Shown here piece after piece: positions 14,758-27,147 of a stretch of 64,000 bases of DNA. The position numbers were made by a program, and so were the translations under genes. Position 1 is the stretch's first letter; the number at the start of each line of letters is the position of its first letter. The notes beneath the pieces were generated by a model. That model searched no databases. It saw only the letters and a list, made by a program, of their open reading frames with translations, and had not been told where the DNA came from. The DNA is from Ascaphus truei (taxonomy: Eukaryota; Chordata; Amphibia; Anura; Ascaphidae): contig CM071574.1 in assembly GCA_036426205.1 (NCBI GenBank), positions 8,914,864 through 8,978,863 on the forward strand, given 5' to 3'.

Positions 14758-14930
14758 CAATTTTCCAACCCTGTACATGAAATGTCTGTGAATTGACTGT
14801 ATAACCCTGTTCATTTAATGTAACCATGTATTGTTATAACTCTGTGCCCAGGACATACGTGAAAACGAGAGGTAACTCTCAATGTATTACTTCCGGGTAA
14901 AACATTTTGTAAATAAATAAATAAATAATA
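14758..14930 (+). mobile_element. 5'-truncated LINE 3' end
   Basis: Shares TGTGCCCAGGACATAC and AAAACGAGAGGTAACTCTCA, and a terminal (AAAT)n tail, with the 3' end of the LINE at 45560-45745. Only the 3' UTR is present, as in typical 5'-truncated copies. Confidence 0.8.
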
Positions 14931-14937
14931 AACAGTT

Positions 14938-15290
14938 ACATATTAGATGAGGTTGAAAAAAAGACATATGTCCATCAAATTCAACCTATGCTAAATTTAG
15001 CCGACAGATACTTATGTTTATTTACAGTATATTGATCTAGAGGAAGGCAAACAAAAAACCCCCAGGGAAATAACATCCAATGATGCATCAGAAGGAAAAA
15101 TAAATTCCTTCCTGACTCCAAATATTGTCAATCAGATCTCTCCCTGGATCAACATCCTTCCCATGTTTACTGATTTGGTATATCCCTGTATATACACCTT
15201 TCCTTTCTAAAAAGTTGTCCATTGTATCTGCCATCACAGTCCCCATGGGTAACGAATTCCCCATTTTAACTGCCCAGTTGGAATATTAAG
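14938..15290. repeat. dispersed repeat, possible non-LTR remnant
   Basis: Contains GATGAGGTTGAAAAAAAGAC and AGAGGAAGGCAAACAAAAAA, followed by the block related to 3995-4190. No coding sequence remains. Family assignment needs a repeat library. Confidence 0.5.
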
Positions 15291-15643
15291 GTCCAGATTC
15301 ACAACAGGGTTATAAGCCTTCGCCCGCCTCAGCTTCTAGTCATATGATTGGCAGTAAAGGCATGCTAAAACTTGGCACCCTTTGTGGCTCTAGTCCCAAG
15401 AGTCCAGAAGGTCAAAATGGACATCTCCCTAGTGCAGTTTGCAGTTACCATAGTAATGCTAGAGATTAAGAAAACAAATGATTATTAAACAAAATAAAAT
15501 AAATCAATAATAGCATTAAACTTGTTAGCTTCTGGGAGGAGTTTTGAAAAAAGGTTTGCTTTTAGGTCTTATTTTGCACAGTTCCATAAAAATGATTCAA
15601 AACATCCACTGTACGTGCATTGGTTACATTACAGTCCTAAATA

Positions 15644-15858
15644 CAGCTCAACCCCCTTATAACCCTGTGCTTGGGGCCCAAAGAATAACAATGCGTTATA
15701 AGCAGATCGCGTTAGAAATAATGTACAATCGTAGGCATTGTACAATAAAGTATTTAAGATACCAATAATCGTGTTGTAAAGTATTAATAAATACGAAAAT
15801 TGTGAGCCACGCTTGCACCGCGTTATAAGTGAATTTGCGTTGTAACGGGGTTGAGCTG
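15644..15858. mobile_element. TA-duplicating MITE, CAGCTCAACCCC termini
   Basis: Ends CAGCTCAACCCCCTTATAA and GTAACGGGGTTGAGCTG, flanked by TA on both sides. This fits a Tc1/mariner-pogo type non-autonomous element. A shorter relative is at 19866. Confidence 0.8.
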
Positions 15859-16807
15859 TATACAATAAATAAACATTTTGTTTAAAACGGGACCACTGAA
15901 CTTCTGGTAAAGTTGACATATGATCAGACAGTTGGTCACACAGGTTGTTGCAAGAACCACTTTTTTTTTTTTTTTTAAACCACAATACGTCAGCGAATGT
16001 GTTTACTTCTCATTTTTCCCCCGTGGTGCCAACAACGGCTTTTGTGGTTTCTCACTCATCATGCTGCCTAGCTCCAATCATCAACTCGTCAAAACAAATG
16101 ATGTAAGCTTCTGATTTTAGAACCGCAGAAGAACCGAAATATACACTATACCAGCAATAAATAAAAAAATAGCCAAACCCTGTCACCTGTTTTGCGACAA
16201 AGACCCGGCAACCTCAAATAAACACTGTATGGAAACCCGAGAATATGTTACATTACTTCAAGATCACCTGCAAGCGAAAAAACCCCAAAACAAAAAACAC
16301 CATTGCCCAACTTGTAAGGTCGTATAATTTTTTTTTAAATAAAATAATGCTGGACAGAAGTGGCCAGTTTTGAAAATGGGAAAAGCAGTAGAAGATTTCA
16401 CCCTTGAATTAACCTTTCAATCCGAAAAGGATGATGGTGGAAAAACAAATACTGCAGTTGTTTAAGGATGGGCTCAACTTCGTCAGTGTGGTTTATTGTG
16501 GATCACCATTCAACTGCACGTTCAATAAGCCAATCCCTTCCCTCTTACAGAAAATAACAAGCCTTAAAGAAAAGGAGACCATTGGTAGTAATTAGAATGT
16601 CTTCAAAAGTGCGGCGCAGCATTTTATTGGGAATTTTTTTGTTAAAGGTCACGCTGTCTGAAAATGAGCAAACATCCTCATCATCATCCATTTCTTAAGT
16701 AAATAGAGGCCTCAACTTAAGGGGGCATCGCAACTACTACAATTAAATACAATTATTTTGTTTCACGTGAGAAAGACAGATAAAGACAGTATTATTATAA
16801 TTATAAC

Positions 16808-16963
16808 CAGTGGTTGACAAATCACCAAAAAATCTACTCGCCACACAAAAAAATCTACTCGCCACCTAGTACCAAACGTGTGCTGCTTGGGCCAATATTT
16901 ACTCGCCCGGGGGTTAAATCCACTCGCCCGGGGCGAGCAAATGTATAGGTTTGTCGAACACTG
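16808..16963. mobile_element. young hAT MITE with perfect target duplication
   Basis: 156 bp with ends CAGTGGTTGACAAATC and GTTTGTCGAACACTG. The flanking octamers are identical: ATTATAAC at 16800-16807 and 16964-16971. The interior holds repeated CTACTCGCC and CTCGCCCGGGG motifs. Non-coding. Confidence 0.9.
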
Positions 16964-19020
16964 ATTATAACACACCAACATATTCTGTAGCGCTGTACAA
17001 TAAGGTTGAAGGATGAAATATAGTGAATAGGGCTACAATTAGGCCTAGATTTGCCAAGCGCCATTAGGCTACTGAATCCAGTCCGGGGTTTTGTTTAAAA
17101 GAGATTAAATCGCCTAAATACTTGGAAAATATTGTCAAAGTGGTCAGATTAAGCACAAACGGCACATTTGGCCTTGTTTGTAAACAGCGAAAAGAATCTG
17201 ATCTTAGCAAAGCTTCTAACAACGAAATTTACATAAGCGTTACAATGAAACAGCGCACACTAATATTGATTTTTTTTTTTAAAGCTCACATCTCATGGTT
17301 TGGAAAGGTTTCCTTTGCACCCATTGTTTTAACTGTGTTCACAATAAGAGGAAAAGCTACTTAAAGCAAGCGTAGCACCTTTAGGGGGGGAATTGAGAAG
17401 GAAATAACTATACATCCCCTTTCTATACACACTTAGAATACCGAATGTATTTCTGTTACGAGTTATAAATACTGGGTAAAAACATAGGTGAAATCCAAAG
17501 AGATTTGTATATTCGAGCTTTCACACTACAGGTCACATGCATTCCAGACATGCTGCACAGACGTGGATGAAACTGGGCAGATGTTGCATGCATCAGAGCA
17601 TAACAATACTTCAAAGGAATTTGCGTCCAGGAAAAATATAGGTTTATTTTGTAGCACGTGCAAATAACAGCAAGTGCGTTTCTTCCTGTTTACTTAGGTC
17701 CCAGCAAGGTCAGCATCCATTCCACTGGTATCTCACAGTTGTGGGATCAACTTTTTGTATTTGCTTAGCAGCTGTAGATATATATTTTATTAACAATGAA
17801 AAAGGATGCTGTAAAAATATTTAGATTAAAAAAAAAAAACCAGAACGGTTGCTATCGCTTTTCTTGGCACAACTAATTTAGTGACTATAGTTCAAAGGAA
17901 CACCTGACATTACCCAGCAAAACACATGCATTTCGTTACACGAGTCTATGAAATAGTCTTCCCAATGTTGCGTACAACCACAGAGGGATCAATGTTGCTG
18001 TAATTACCAGTTCCCAACTAAATAAATATAGTCACAAAGCTCCCCTTCCCCCCCACCTCTCTGATCTATGTAGCATAACAAAATGTGCTTTGATGCAACA
18101 GGCCAACGCTTACTGTGGAATGGGAGGGAATCCAATCTATATGTAAAACTCTGCATCTTCATAACCCTAGTTGGGGCTACTTTTGTAGGTGAACTGAATT
18201 TAAACTCCCCCTTTAGGGATCTACAAGAACATTGATATAGTGCTTGTGGAATTCATGGAAATGGACTGGGATGCTAACTGGGAGTGAATAAATGCTTTTT
18301 CTATCACATTTGCCAATTTATTGCATCTTATATATACACATCATTTTTTTCTTACTTTTTCAGCACTCTTTCCCCTACAAAACAACCCACTAACCATAAT
18401 ATGTATGTTGGGAACTAGTAGGGCAATGAGCGGGTAAGGAGAATATAAATGCATAAGGTACAAAGAAAGGTGTATTTCTTTGTGGTGTCTGCTGACAAAC
18501 AATTCAGCTAGGTTCACTCGTACTGCACGTGCCTTTTCATGCTTATCATCACTTTATACAATTCTGCAGACAAGGGAAAAAAATAATAACTCGAGAAAGA
18601 TTACACAATTGTTGTCTGGGTGAATTGCAGCATGATGCAGGCCTTGTGATTAGGGCACTTGTGCTCAATGTAAGCCTGGCCCAATATGTAACTCTAGTTC
18701 AGTCAGTGAGCTTACACAATTTTATCTCCTTGCACCAGGAATTCATTGTGCTGTACATTATATATGTGCAGTGCTGTGTGCACAATCAGTGCTATATCAC
18801 AACAACATAAATCTCGCGCTCAGTTTGTGCTGCAAAGAATAAAGGTTATCAGAAAGAGACAGCAAAAGCCTTACATAAAATAATTAATTCTAGGTGATCT
18901 CCCATTGAGGAATCGTTCGGCTGTTTATGTTACTTCACACCTGTAGAAATTCTTGTTTGTGATTAGTGAAATGCAACAAAGGAAGTTTGGGTTTTGCGTG
19001 AGCAATAGCAAGATTCTTAC

Positions 19021-19080
19021 CCTTAAATCAATGACTCTATTGTCCAGTCTTGTATCCTGGTTTACAGTAGCTCTTCCTTC
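19021..19080 (-). CDS. DARS1: DARS1 resolved exon 8: entry to catalytic domain
   Basis: 60 nt, exactly 20 codons, phase 0 at both ends, encoding EGRATVNQDTRLDNRVIDLR. The RLDNRVIDLR segment is a hallmark of AspRS/AsnRS just before the class II core. Acceptor CTCCTGTAG, donor GTAAGA. Confidence 0.97.
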
Positions 19081-19264
19081 CTACAGGAGAAAAAAAAAAC
19101 AACAAAGAAAAACACATACAAAACATCAAGCGATGCACAATGTAACGGCCAGCTTTGCCGTGAGTTTGATGGAGAGATAAAGACTATAACCGATAAACAA
19201 ACAGCAGGCAAAGGGGGGAGGTGAGGGGGGAGTGTCACCGTGTTGGTCCTTTCTTCCATGTAGT

Positions 19265-19470
19265 AACCAAGGAGGGAGAGGGAGTAGGGGGTATGATCCC
19301 TTTTATTGGACCAGCAAGTAGTTGATATGTTACAAACTTTCCCACCTCTCAGCTCTCAGGGTCCTTCATCGGGTTACCCTGATACTGAGAGGTTGGAAAG
19401 CTTGTAACATATCAACTACTTGTTGTTCCAATAAAAGGGATCATACCCCCTACCCCCTCCTTTGTTACTA
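19265..19470. repeat. foldback element
   Basis: Arms AGGGGGTATGATCCCTTTTA with TTGGACCAGCAAGTAG, and the complement ending TAAAAGGGATCATACCCCCT, form a long hairpin of about 200 bp. Likely a MITE with imperfect ends. Confidence 0.75.
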
Positions 19471-19865
19471 CTTTACAAACTCTGTACATGTTTATGAAGT
19501 GCAGCGCATGAAAGGTCTCGTCTAACAGGGTTAATGCCGAACCCCACAAGCTTAGATTGCAGGACAAATGTTGCCAACAGCTTCACAGTAACTGGAGCTC
19601 TAAAAGTGTTAATTCGGAAGTGCAGGAGCGCTGTGCGGTTTTAAAAGCGCCAGAACATCTTCCCAGTGGCAGACACCACCCCAGAAGGTATGCAGGGTAA
19701 AACTGCTGGAGAGTTTAGCAGCGAAGTATGCGATGAGGAAGAAAGGGAAAAGCCTAAGAATAACGGAGAGAGGAATACGGTTTGTGCATTGTAAGTGGGA
19801 CTGGAGCGTTACAAAGTCAAGTAAAACCAAGTTTGCAGAAGCAATCCCATCTCCTTCAGAATATA

Positions 19866-19985
19866 CAGCTGGACCCCGTTATAACGCGGTGCTCGGGGTC
19901 CACATAATGAGACCGCGTTAAAACAGGGCTCATGTTATAAGCGGATCCGCGTTGTACCGGATCGCGCTATAACGGGGTTGAGCTG
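19866..19985. mobile_element. TA-duplicating MITE, short copy
   Basis: 120 bp with ends CAGCTGGACCCCGTTATAAC and ATAACGGGGTTGAGCTG and TA on both sides. Same family as 15644-15858, with a shorter interior. Confidence 0.82.
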
Positions 19986-20218
19986 TATTACAGACAGAGA
20001 ACAGGGCCTATTTCTCCGGAGGACTTTGCACGCTCCTCCAGCACAGAAAGGCTTAATGCTACAATATGATTTCTAAAGTTACTAGACAATAAAACACATA
20101 CGGTTTATGCACGGTTTTAAAGCCATACAGTATGTCCCAACTGCATGTGTAATTCCAAAGTGCGGGGAAACGGTTCTGGGTGAGGAGAATCCTGCGTGTG
20201 CAGCCAACACAACACAGA

Positions 20219-20475
20219 GAAACAATTTCTTCAAAGTGCAGGTCTCCTCTAAGACAGATACAAAGTGCAGGTCTCCTCTAAGACAGAGATACTAAAGTAG
20301 AGATCTACTCTCACAAGTGGAGAATACAATTCTCCATTTAATGTGACAGCCAAGAACAGTGGAAAAAAAACACACATTACAGGTCCCTGATGAAAGTTCC
20401 ATATGGGACCTGAAACGCTGTTTCTACTTTGTATCTCTGTCTTAGAGGAGACCTGCACTTTGAAGAAATTGTTTG
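20219..20475. repeat. foldback with 31-bp units and hammerhead-like core
   Basis: Left arm ATTTCTTCAAAGTGCAGGTC and right arm GACCTGCACTTTGAAGAAAT are complementary. Two reverse-oriented copies of a 31-bp unit lie at about 20234-20290. CTGATGA and GAAA blocks flank a hairpin at 20387-20415. A second member with an expanded array is at 56590-57000. Confidence 0.75.
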
Positions 20476-21270
20476 CCTCCCGCACGTGTGCCATGTTTTG
20501 CAATTTTGGTTTTAAAAAGTGCTGAAAACATGGCAAAATTAGTATAAGATGCTGTGTTTTTCCCAGCTTTTGGGGACATTTTGCAAATTTCTTTTAATGG
20601 CTATTTAATCCAGACCCTTAAATAAAGATTTCTTTCTTAGAGGGGGTGGGGACTAGTGACTAGTCCTATTTAATAGTGTACCAATTTACTTAAATACCTC
20701 TGAAAAGAATAGTTTATATTCCATGTGACCCTACCAGCGATAACTGGGAAATAAACTCATTTAAATATACAAATAGGCAAATTTCCCAAGGTATATAAAG
20801 GTGTGTTCACAGGTATCTCACCGTGTGGAACTTTAATGACCATGTAGTGGCAAATAAGACAAGTACTCTACTAAATAGGACACAGACACGCACTCGTTGC
20901 TTTTTTGGGGCAAGCACTCACATGTTTTGAGAAAACCAATCAGCAACAGCCACTGTTTATACCGGGGCATTTCCGCATGACTTCTTGATGGAGAACTAAA
21001 CATATTGCTGACATGTAAAATTACACGGGAGAAGCATGTAATAAAAAAGGAGTATAAACAATGATGCATTCTACTGGATCAGCAGAAGCTCTTGAACCGC
21101 ACGAAGCGGCATATTACTAAGCTGTGCTAAGTGGAAAAAAAGACACCATTTGGTCCATTCAAGTGAAAGGGCCGTAATGGTGCTTTATGCTTTAGCACTG
21201 CTTAGCAGACAAGGCCAAGAGAGCTTCTGTATGTGTTTTGTAGATCTAAATCACATCTCCGCGCTGTCAC

Positions 21271-21351
21271 CTCTTCTCCCTCGGTCTCGGGCCGCACGGC
21301 GTCTTCCAGCTGCAGGGGCAGGCGGGGCTCGGCCATGCTGATCACATAGAT
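21271..21351 (-). CDS. DARS1: DARS1 resolved exon 7: hinge region
   Basis: 81 nt, exactly 27 codons, phase 0 at both ends, encoding [20 protein letters not shown] then PETEGEE. It joins the anticodon-binding domain to the catalytic domain. Acceptor CTTTCAG, donor GTGACA. GC content is higher than in its surroundings, as expected for conserved coding sequence. Confidence 0.96.
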
Positions 21352-22178
21352 CTGAAAGGCAGACAGGACAGAAATAGCTGCAACAGAAAACACAAATATG
21401 TCAGCATACACAGCTGCTCGCAGAACCGCATAACTGAAACCCAGCCAGCTCCTCGGACAAGAGAAACTATCAGGTGCACAACCAACGTATGTTTCATGGA
21501 ATCTGAAACCAGAGGGGAAGGGAGCTCGAGTTCTGCCGTTCTATTGTTTGCTTCTTTCTCGCCGTCGCTTGGTGAACAAACAAAATTAATTGTGCACATC
21601 AACAACACTGGGAGGCCAGCTTCAAACTACTAATCAAGGCAACTTCATGGGTTAATGAGACTTATGGCGATCTCTGCAAGCTCATTGGCACAGTGTGGCT
21701 TTAAGGTGGTTTCTTGTTATGGAAGCCATGTCTAACTGGATCCTCAGAAAAGAAACACAAACACCTGCTTCAGTGCATTTAATTGAAAGTACAATACAGT
21801 TTAGCCGACATCACACATCCTGGGACATCGGCACCTTCCCTCATTGGATTTGCTCAAGTCTTCCCCTTCCCACCTTACATAGACCTCCTGACCCATTGTG
21901 TTATTGTGTGTAAATTCATGCTCATCTGTTTGTTCCACTTGTTGTTGTCTTCCCCCCGTTGTACCGCCCTGCGGCGATTTATAAATAATGATGATATTCT
22001 ACAAATGCGATGAAAACACAGATGTTTATGGCGTTGGTACCGGCAAAAAAGCAAACTATTAAACCACCTGCAAACTATTAAACCACCTGCACTGTTCAGA
22101 AATGTCATTTTTATGCTTTATGGTCAAAATATTCAAACTGCGTGGTTACAAATGTGCTGAACTGCAAAATGCGCTTAC
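21352..22178 (-). other. DARS1 intron (exon 6 to 7)
   Basis: No feature beyond a short duplication (AAACTATTAAACCACCTGC twice near 22055). Confidence 0.65.
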
Positions 22179-22281
22179 CCTTTCAATGTGCAGCTCAACG
22201 TCTTGCTGAGTGCAACTTTCAATCCTCTGATCCACCTTTCTTACAAAGCCTTCCACGTCAACGATGCTTTCTTTGGTGATG
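22179..22281 (-). CDS. DARS1: DARS1 resolved exon 6: end of OB fold and hinge
   Basis: 103 nt encoding (N)[20 protein letters not shown] and [14 protein letters not shown]. It matches the human segment [26 protein letters not shown]. Acceptor CTAACAG, donor GTAAGC. It is separated from the preceding exon by a 16.5 kb repeat-filled intron. Confidence 0.97.
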
Positions 22282-22545
22282 CTGTTAGCATAGAAATGCA
22301 CAGTTATTTTCTAAGGCAGCCATCGCATGGTTAAAGCAGCATTTTATGTTTGTGTACTCAATAAAAATAAACCGGTTGCAGCATGAGGCAAAAGACAACA
22401 TACCTTTTACTGTCTACAAAGTCTTATACTTATTGTGCTTAGGGAAGAAATAGAGAACCTATTCAGTGGTAAACCGCAGCCACACACAGGGTTAGTGGCA
22501 CTGCGAGCTAGAACGCCTCTTATTTCGACATTTCCTTGCACTAAT

Positions 22546-22578
22546 GACAGCGTTTCGGGGGCGCAGACTCGTCATCAG
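22546..22578 (-). ncRNA. hammerhead-ribozyme-like core (degenerate or incomplete)
   Basis: On the minus strand CTGATGA is followed by a 15-nt spacer, GAAA, then CGCTGTC. A15.1-U16.1 and C15.2-G16.2 can pair around a GCU loop, leaving the classical GUC cleavage triplet. Stem II is weak and no convincing stem I was found. Activity is unproven. Confidence 0.35.
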
Positions 22579-24339
22579 GCGGTACCCTGTAATACTGAAT
22601 CGATTCTGTATTCGTTCTCAAGGCGTCGCTAGGAACCAGAACATAGTGCGGTAAGGCTAAGGGAGTGCGTCAGTACACTATCTATAGACAGAGAACAAAT
22701 ACTCAAAAAAACATCATTTGAGCACCTGCAAAAGTTACAGCTATTACAGCTGCCCCACTGCATGCTCTCTAAATCCATTCATTCCTCAACAGAGAAGTCT
22801 CGCTGTGAGAAGGGCTTTCCGGTGGGTTATTACTGGTGTTTAAAGAGCAGCAGTTGCGGCACAATCAGCATGATCGTTCTCCTGCGATTGTGTTCTGGGG
22901 CTACTTATGATTCACGTCTCAGGTCTCCAAACCTGTCTGACCCCATAATAAAACAGCAGGGATTGTAGGGAATGACATGCAAGAGAGCACTTATATTGCC
23001 CTCATTTGCATGTCATTACCCAGACTCCCTGGTTGCAGTGTGATTATGGCTTATGGTAGGTTTGGGGACCTGCCTAAAACATGTGAATGTGCTCATAAGT
23101 GTTCTTTATTATTACTGTACTCTGTACGGGGGAGTCTCTTTGGCACTTTTTTTTGTAACTTTCTATGAATTCTCAAGGAGCTGTGGGTACGCTCCCTCCT
23201 TTAAACCCTACAATCCCCCATCACAGACTAGTATTTGAAGCTTCCAGTGGGTAGGTTGACGGTAGCAGCATCTTTTTGAGTTCCTAAAACCCACCCTTTC
23301 CCTGTAGAACAGTGTTTCTCCACTCTGGTCTTGGCAGGGTTGCATAAGAAAATTGAGGCTAACCAAATAATTACCGGTCTCGCATGCACCTAGTTTATTT
23401 GCCAACACTTTATTGATAGGTTATTCCAAAAATATCGTCTGGTTAGGGTGGAGGAAAACCATTATACATTATAAACTTCGCTGAGCAACGACCTTGTCAT
23501 GCACACGCAGTCTGACTGCGTGTAAATAATTTCATGAGACGTGTCACTGTGTTTTCAATATATTTGCTATTTCCCCCAGTTAGTACTTCTTAGAAATAAT
23601 AATATCCATTAATCGGGTAGCAATACTAATACTTATCATTAGAGAACATAGCAGTGTGTATGTATATATGTACACCCCCCCCCCCCCCAATGTCATAAAT
23701 TAAGGACCAGATTCACCAAGATCCATTAGCCTATTTAACATGACATTAACCTACAGTATATTGACGCACATTAAGCATAACGTGGTACTCACTAGAGTAA
23801 ATAATGTGAGGTTGACCAGGACTTACACTCGTAAAAAGCACTGCGTTATTAGTAATGGCGAATATTCTAAATGATGTGCAAATGAGCTCATTACAGCCTA
23901 AATAATACTCATCCCATACTCGCCAAGCTCAGGTTAACACCAGGAAATAATGATGCATTACTCCCATCCAAACCCTGAAACAGGGGAAGAGTGCGGGCAT
24001 GATTCAACAAAGCCTCTTCACATGGCTTTGTGTTCACCAAAGCAAGGCTCTCTGGATAGCAATAATGCCAAGACATGAATGACATCTTGTTATTGAACAT
24101 AACGCAGCGTTTCCTAAAATAATGTGCCGTTAGCTCTACGCCAACGAGCTCAGTTACAGCCATTATTGTTGCATACGAGTACCTCCGTTATTTTCTCTTT
24201 AACGCCCTATTCACGGACGTTCCTCTTTTTATTTACCATGATTTAGAGCCGCAATCCCCCCCCCCAGAAGCCTAGCTTAATATAGGTATCTTGCCTGAGC
24301 CTATCATTATTTTCTTGATCTCTAGCTTCCTAGGTTACC

Positions 24340-24470
24340 ACTGCCCCTTTTGACTTCAATGGGCCCTAGGTAGACAACAATTTCTAACTCCCACACACTT
24401 CATATTTCAAACATTTATATCTCCTGAATGGAGCGTCAAATTGAACAAATAAACACAATGTTGGAAAGGG
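24340..24470. repeat. dispersed repeat shared with 26248-26370
   Basis: Both copies carry GACTTCAATGGGC, then CTTCATATTTCAAAC or CTTTATATTTCAAAC, then TTATATCTCCTGAA. Class unknown. Confidence 0.6.
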
Positions 24471-24587
24471 AAAGAAGAGATCTCTTCAAAGACTCCCGCT
24501 GTAACGGAGATTAATGAAGCAATAACTTTACACAGCATAGAATTGTGCTGTATACGTTGATCACACAGACAACACAGCTCTCGACTA

Positions 24588-24769
24588 CAGAGGTTCATAA
24601 CTTCAGTCCTCAAGATCCGCCCCAAGATTCCAGGATATCCCTGCTTCAGCACAGGTGGTTTAATCAGTGGCTCAGTCAAAGACTGAGCCACCTGTGCTGA
24701 AGCTGGGATATCCTTAAAACATGACCTGTTGGGTGGGTGGGTCTTGAGGGCTGACGTTGAGAACCCCTG
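24588..24769. mobile_element. hAT MITE with 7/8 target duplication
   Basis: Ends CAGAGGTTCATAACTTCAGT and GTTGAGAACCCCTG. Flanking octamers ctcgacta and ctctacta differ at one position. Contains the family CTTCAGCACAGGTGG core and its complement. Confidence 0.85.
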
Positions 24770-26247
24770 CTCTACTAAACTAATACAGGAAAGATGGCAC
24801 CAAAATGGTTTTAAGTCAGACCAAATCAGTAAGGAAAACAAAACAAAGGTTTATATCTAACAAGGCGTATAAAGTCGTCTTCTTGCACAGACATTTCTGG
24901 TGAGTAACCACACTATTCTGGTTAACTGCAAACCACTGGAACAGATTAAAAGGTAGCAGTTAAGTAAAAGTTCTGCTCGCCAATTAACTACCTCGCTGCA
25001 GGAAATAACTAAAAGCAGTGCCGAGTACTACCAGATCTCGCTAGCCACTCAGGTACAGATTAGTATGCAATACGGTGAACAGTATTCGGCTTATTTTACC
25101 TTTCAGTGCATATGTGAGCAGCCACATGTACAGAATTGGGGATAATTGCAGCACATCAAAAAAGGATTGCTTTTTAATCCTTATTCAAACAATATGAATA
25201 TTTAACAAAGGAAAATGTTAGCTATAAAAAAATATTAATGAAGGACCAAAAAAAAAAAAAAGTGTCTTAAATATGATAGTTAGATTAAAAGGGATGTAGT
25301 GCAATGTTCCAGTAGCTGAACTGGCCTGCTGTGTATACATAAAGGTAAATGGTCTGTGGGGCTTGAAAGCTCCGAACTTATGATCTAGATTCTAGAATTA
25401 TGTGGTTAGTTCATTAAAAAGGTATCTATACAGTACTGACAAAAATAACATTGTACATGTTTACAACACTCTGATATAACTCATGACTTCCTGGCTATCG
25501 GCTTGACACTGAAGCATGTTGCTGTTAATCTCGAGTTGTAGCTAGAAAAGGTGTAAAGCTTTTTGGCTAATTCAGCACAAAACAATTGAACCCTTTAAGG
25601 AGCCTACAATGTATTGGCTCTTGTGGAACAAAGCAAGTGGCAGCAAAGGGTTAATAGTTTATGTGAATCCCTGACCGCTATGTCCATACGCATCAAACAA
25701 TGCTGTTGGTCACATCTGAGATAGGTCCAGAAACCTACATTACCCCATAACCGCACAGCATACGGTCATTTCACTGCGGCAAGGGATTCTGGGTATTTGA
25801 CAGGCAAATGAGCACTCACATGGTTTCATTTAAAAAGGAAGTGATTGGGGTTTTCAAATATGGCAGCCACAGTGATGTTAGGAATAATAGTGCTTTTAAC
25901 TTTTATTTAATAAAACTTAAAAAAAAAAAAAAAAAAACGAGACATTTCCATAAGTTGCAGAATGTAGTATTAGTATTTCGGAGGCGAGTGCATTCCATTG
26001 CAACGGTCAGGGTAACACAAAAACAAAACCAGCAGCCTCATTAGGCTAAACCACGGGAATCTTAGCGTCGGTCTGTGAACCTGCAGCCGTTATAACCACA
26101 CATTTCCTTTACCATGTACTTTCGACATCTCATTGTGTAACTAAAAGGTCATTGAAAGTGGAACTTGTATGATGCTGGGAAACAGGTGACAGGTTAACCT
26201 TGAAAAGCAGAAGCACCCCCTCCCAACAGCCTATATTATTATTATCT

Positions 26248-26370
26248 CTAGACTTCAATGGGCTCTGAGCTCCATGTTATCCTCCTGGACACTTTATATT
26301 TCAAACTCTTATATCTCCTGAACAGAGTATCAGATTGAAAAAATACGCTGGTTTTCCATATACAAGTTGA
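26248..26370. repeat. dispersed repeat, second copy
   Basis: Aligns by eye with 24340-24470 (GACTTCAATGGGCTC, TTTATATTTCAAACTC, TATCTCCTGAACAGAG). Class unknown. Confidence 0.6.
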
Positions 26371-26399
26371 ACCTCTAGGATGTAACGATAACTCACTTA

Positions 26400-26748
26400 G
26401 GGTGAGTCCCCAGTCAGCACTGTGGCACGCGCGCCCGGCGGGGGGGAGGGGGGGGGCGGCGCGTGCACAGCGGTACACCGCGATCTGCGGTCTGAGGGAA
26501 GGTTTGCGACGGGAGGGGGCGTGGCGGTGGGTTTGCCGGGGCGTGGCCATGACGTCCCGCGGCTGGTTCGCCCTCATAGGCTGAACGCCTCCGTCACAAA
26601 CTTTGAGGTCAAATTTTCCTGCCTGCCTGAAAACCTGTCGCGCACCGCAGGGGAAAGGTGCGCGACTGGGTACTAACTAGGTCCGGCCTGACTGGGTTGA
26701 ACGCACAGCGCACGCCGTAGCAGTCACTGGGACCGCAGCCTAAAGCAG
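26400..26748. mobile_element. GC-rich MITE, probably Harbinger-like
   Basis: Inverted termini TTAGGGTGAGTCCCCAGTCA and TCACTGGGACCGCAGCCTAA with a GC-rich interior. It has style and motifs in common with 5883-6229 (CGGCTGGTTCGCCCTCAT versus GGTTCGCCCAATGAGGG). The target duplication is uncertain. Confidence 0.6.
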
Positions 26749-26817
26749 TCGGTTAATTCCATGGCGATTCCTGGATACCACAATGGCTCCCTTCTAGTTC
26801 CGTATGTTTGTAATGTA

Positions 26818-27147
26818 CAGGCATACCCCGGTTTAAGGACACTCACTTTAAGTACACTCGCGAGTAAGTACATATCGCCCAGTAGGCAAACGGCAGCTCG
26901 CGCATGCTCCTGTCAGCACGTTTTGAACAGCAATACCGGCTCCCTACCTGTACCGAAGCTGTGCGCAAGCGGGGAGACTATAGCCTGTTACAAATGCGTT
27001 GTTTACATCAGTTATGCACGTATATGATGATTGCAGTACAGTACATGCATTAATAAGTGGGAAAAAGGTAGTGCTTCACTTTAAGTACATTTGCGCTTTA
27101 CATACATGCTCCGGTCCCATTGCGTACGTTAATGCGGGGTATGCCTG
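26818..27147. mobile_element. Tigger/pogo-like MITE
   Basis: Perfect termini CAGGCATACCCCG and CGGGGTATGCCTG with TA duplicated on both sides. The CAGGCATACC start matches the Tigger group. Both arms contain CACTTTAAGTACA. No transposase. Confidence 0.85.

Larger units (their letters stand above)
13096..19020 (-). other. DARS1 intron (exon 8 to 9)
   Basis: Carries the 39-bp minisatellite, a TTAA-type MITE, a LINE 3' tail, an old dispersed repeat, a TA-type MITE and a young hAT MITE. From about 17000 to 19020 no feature is recognised. Confidence 0.8.
19081..21270 (-). other. DARS1 intron (exon 7 to 8)
   Basis: Contains foldbacks at 19265-19470 and 20219-20475 and a TA-type MITE at 19866-19985. 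The rest is unassigned. Confidence 0.75.
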
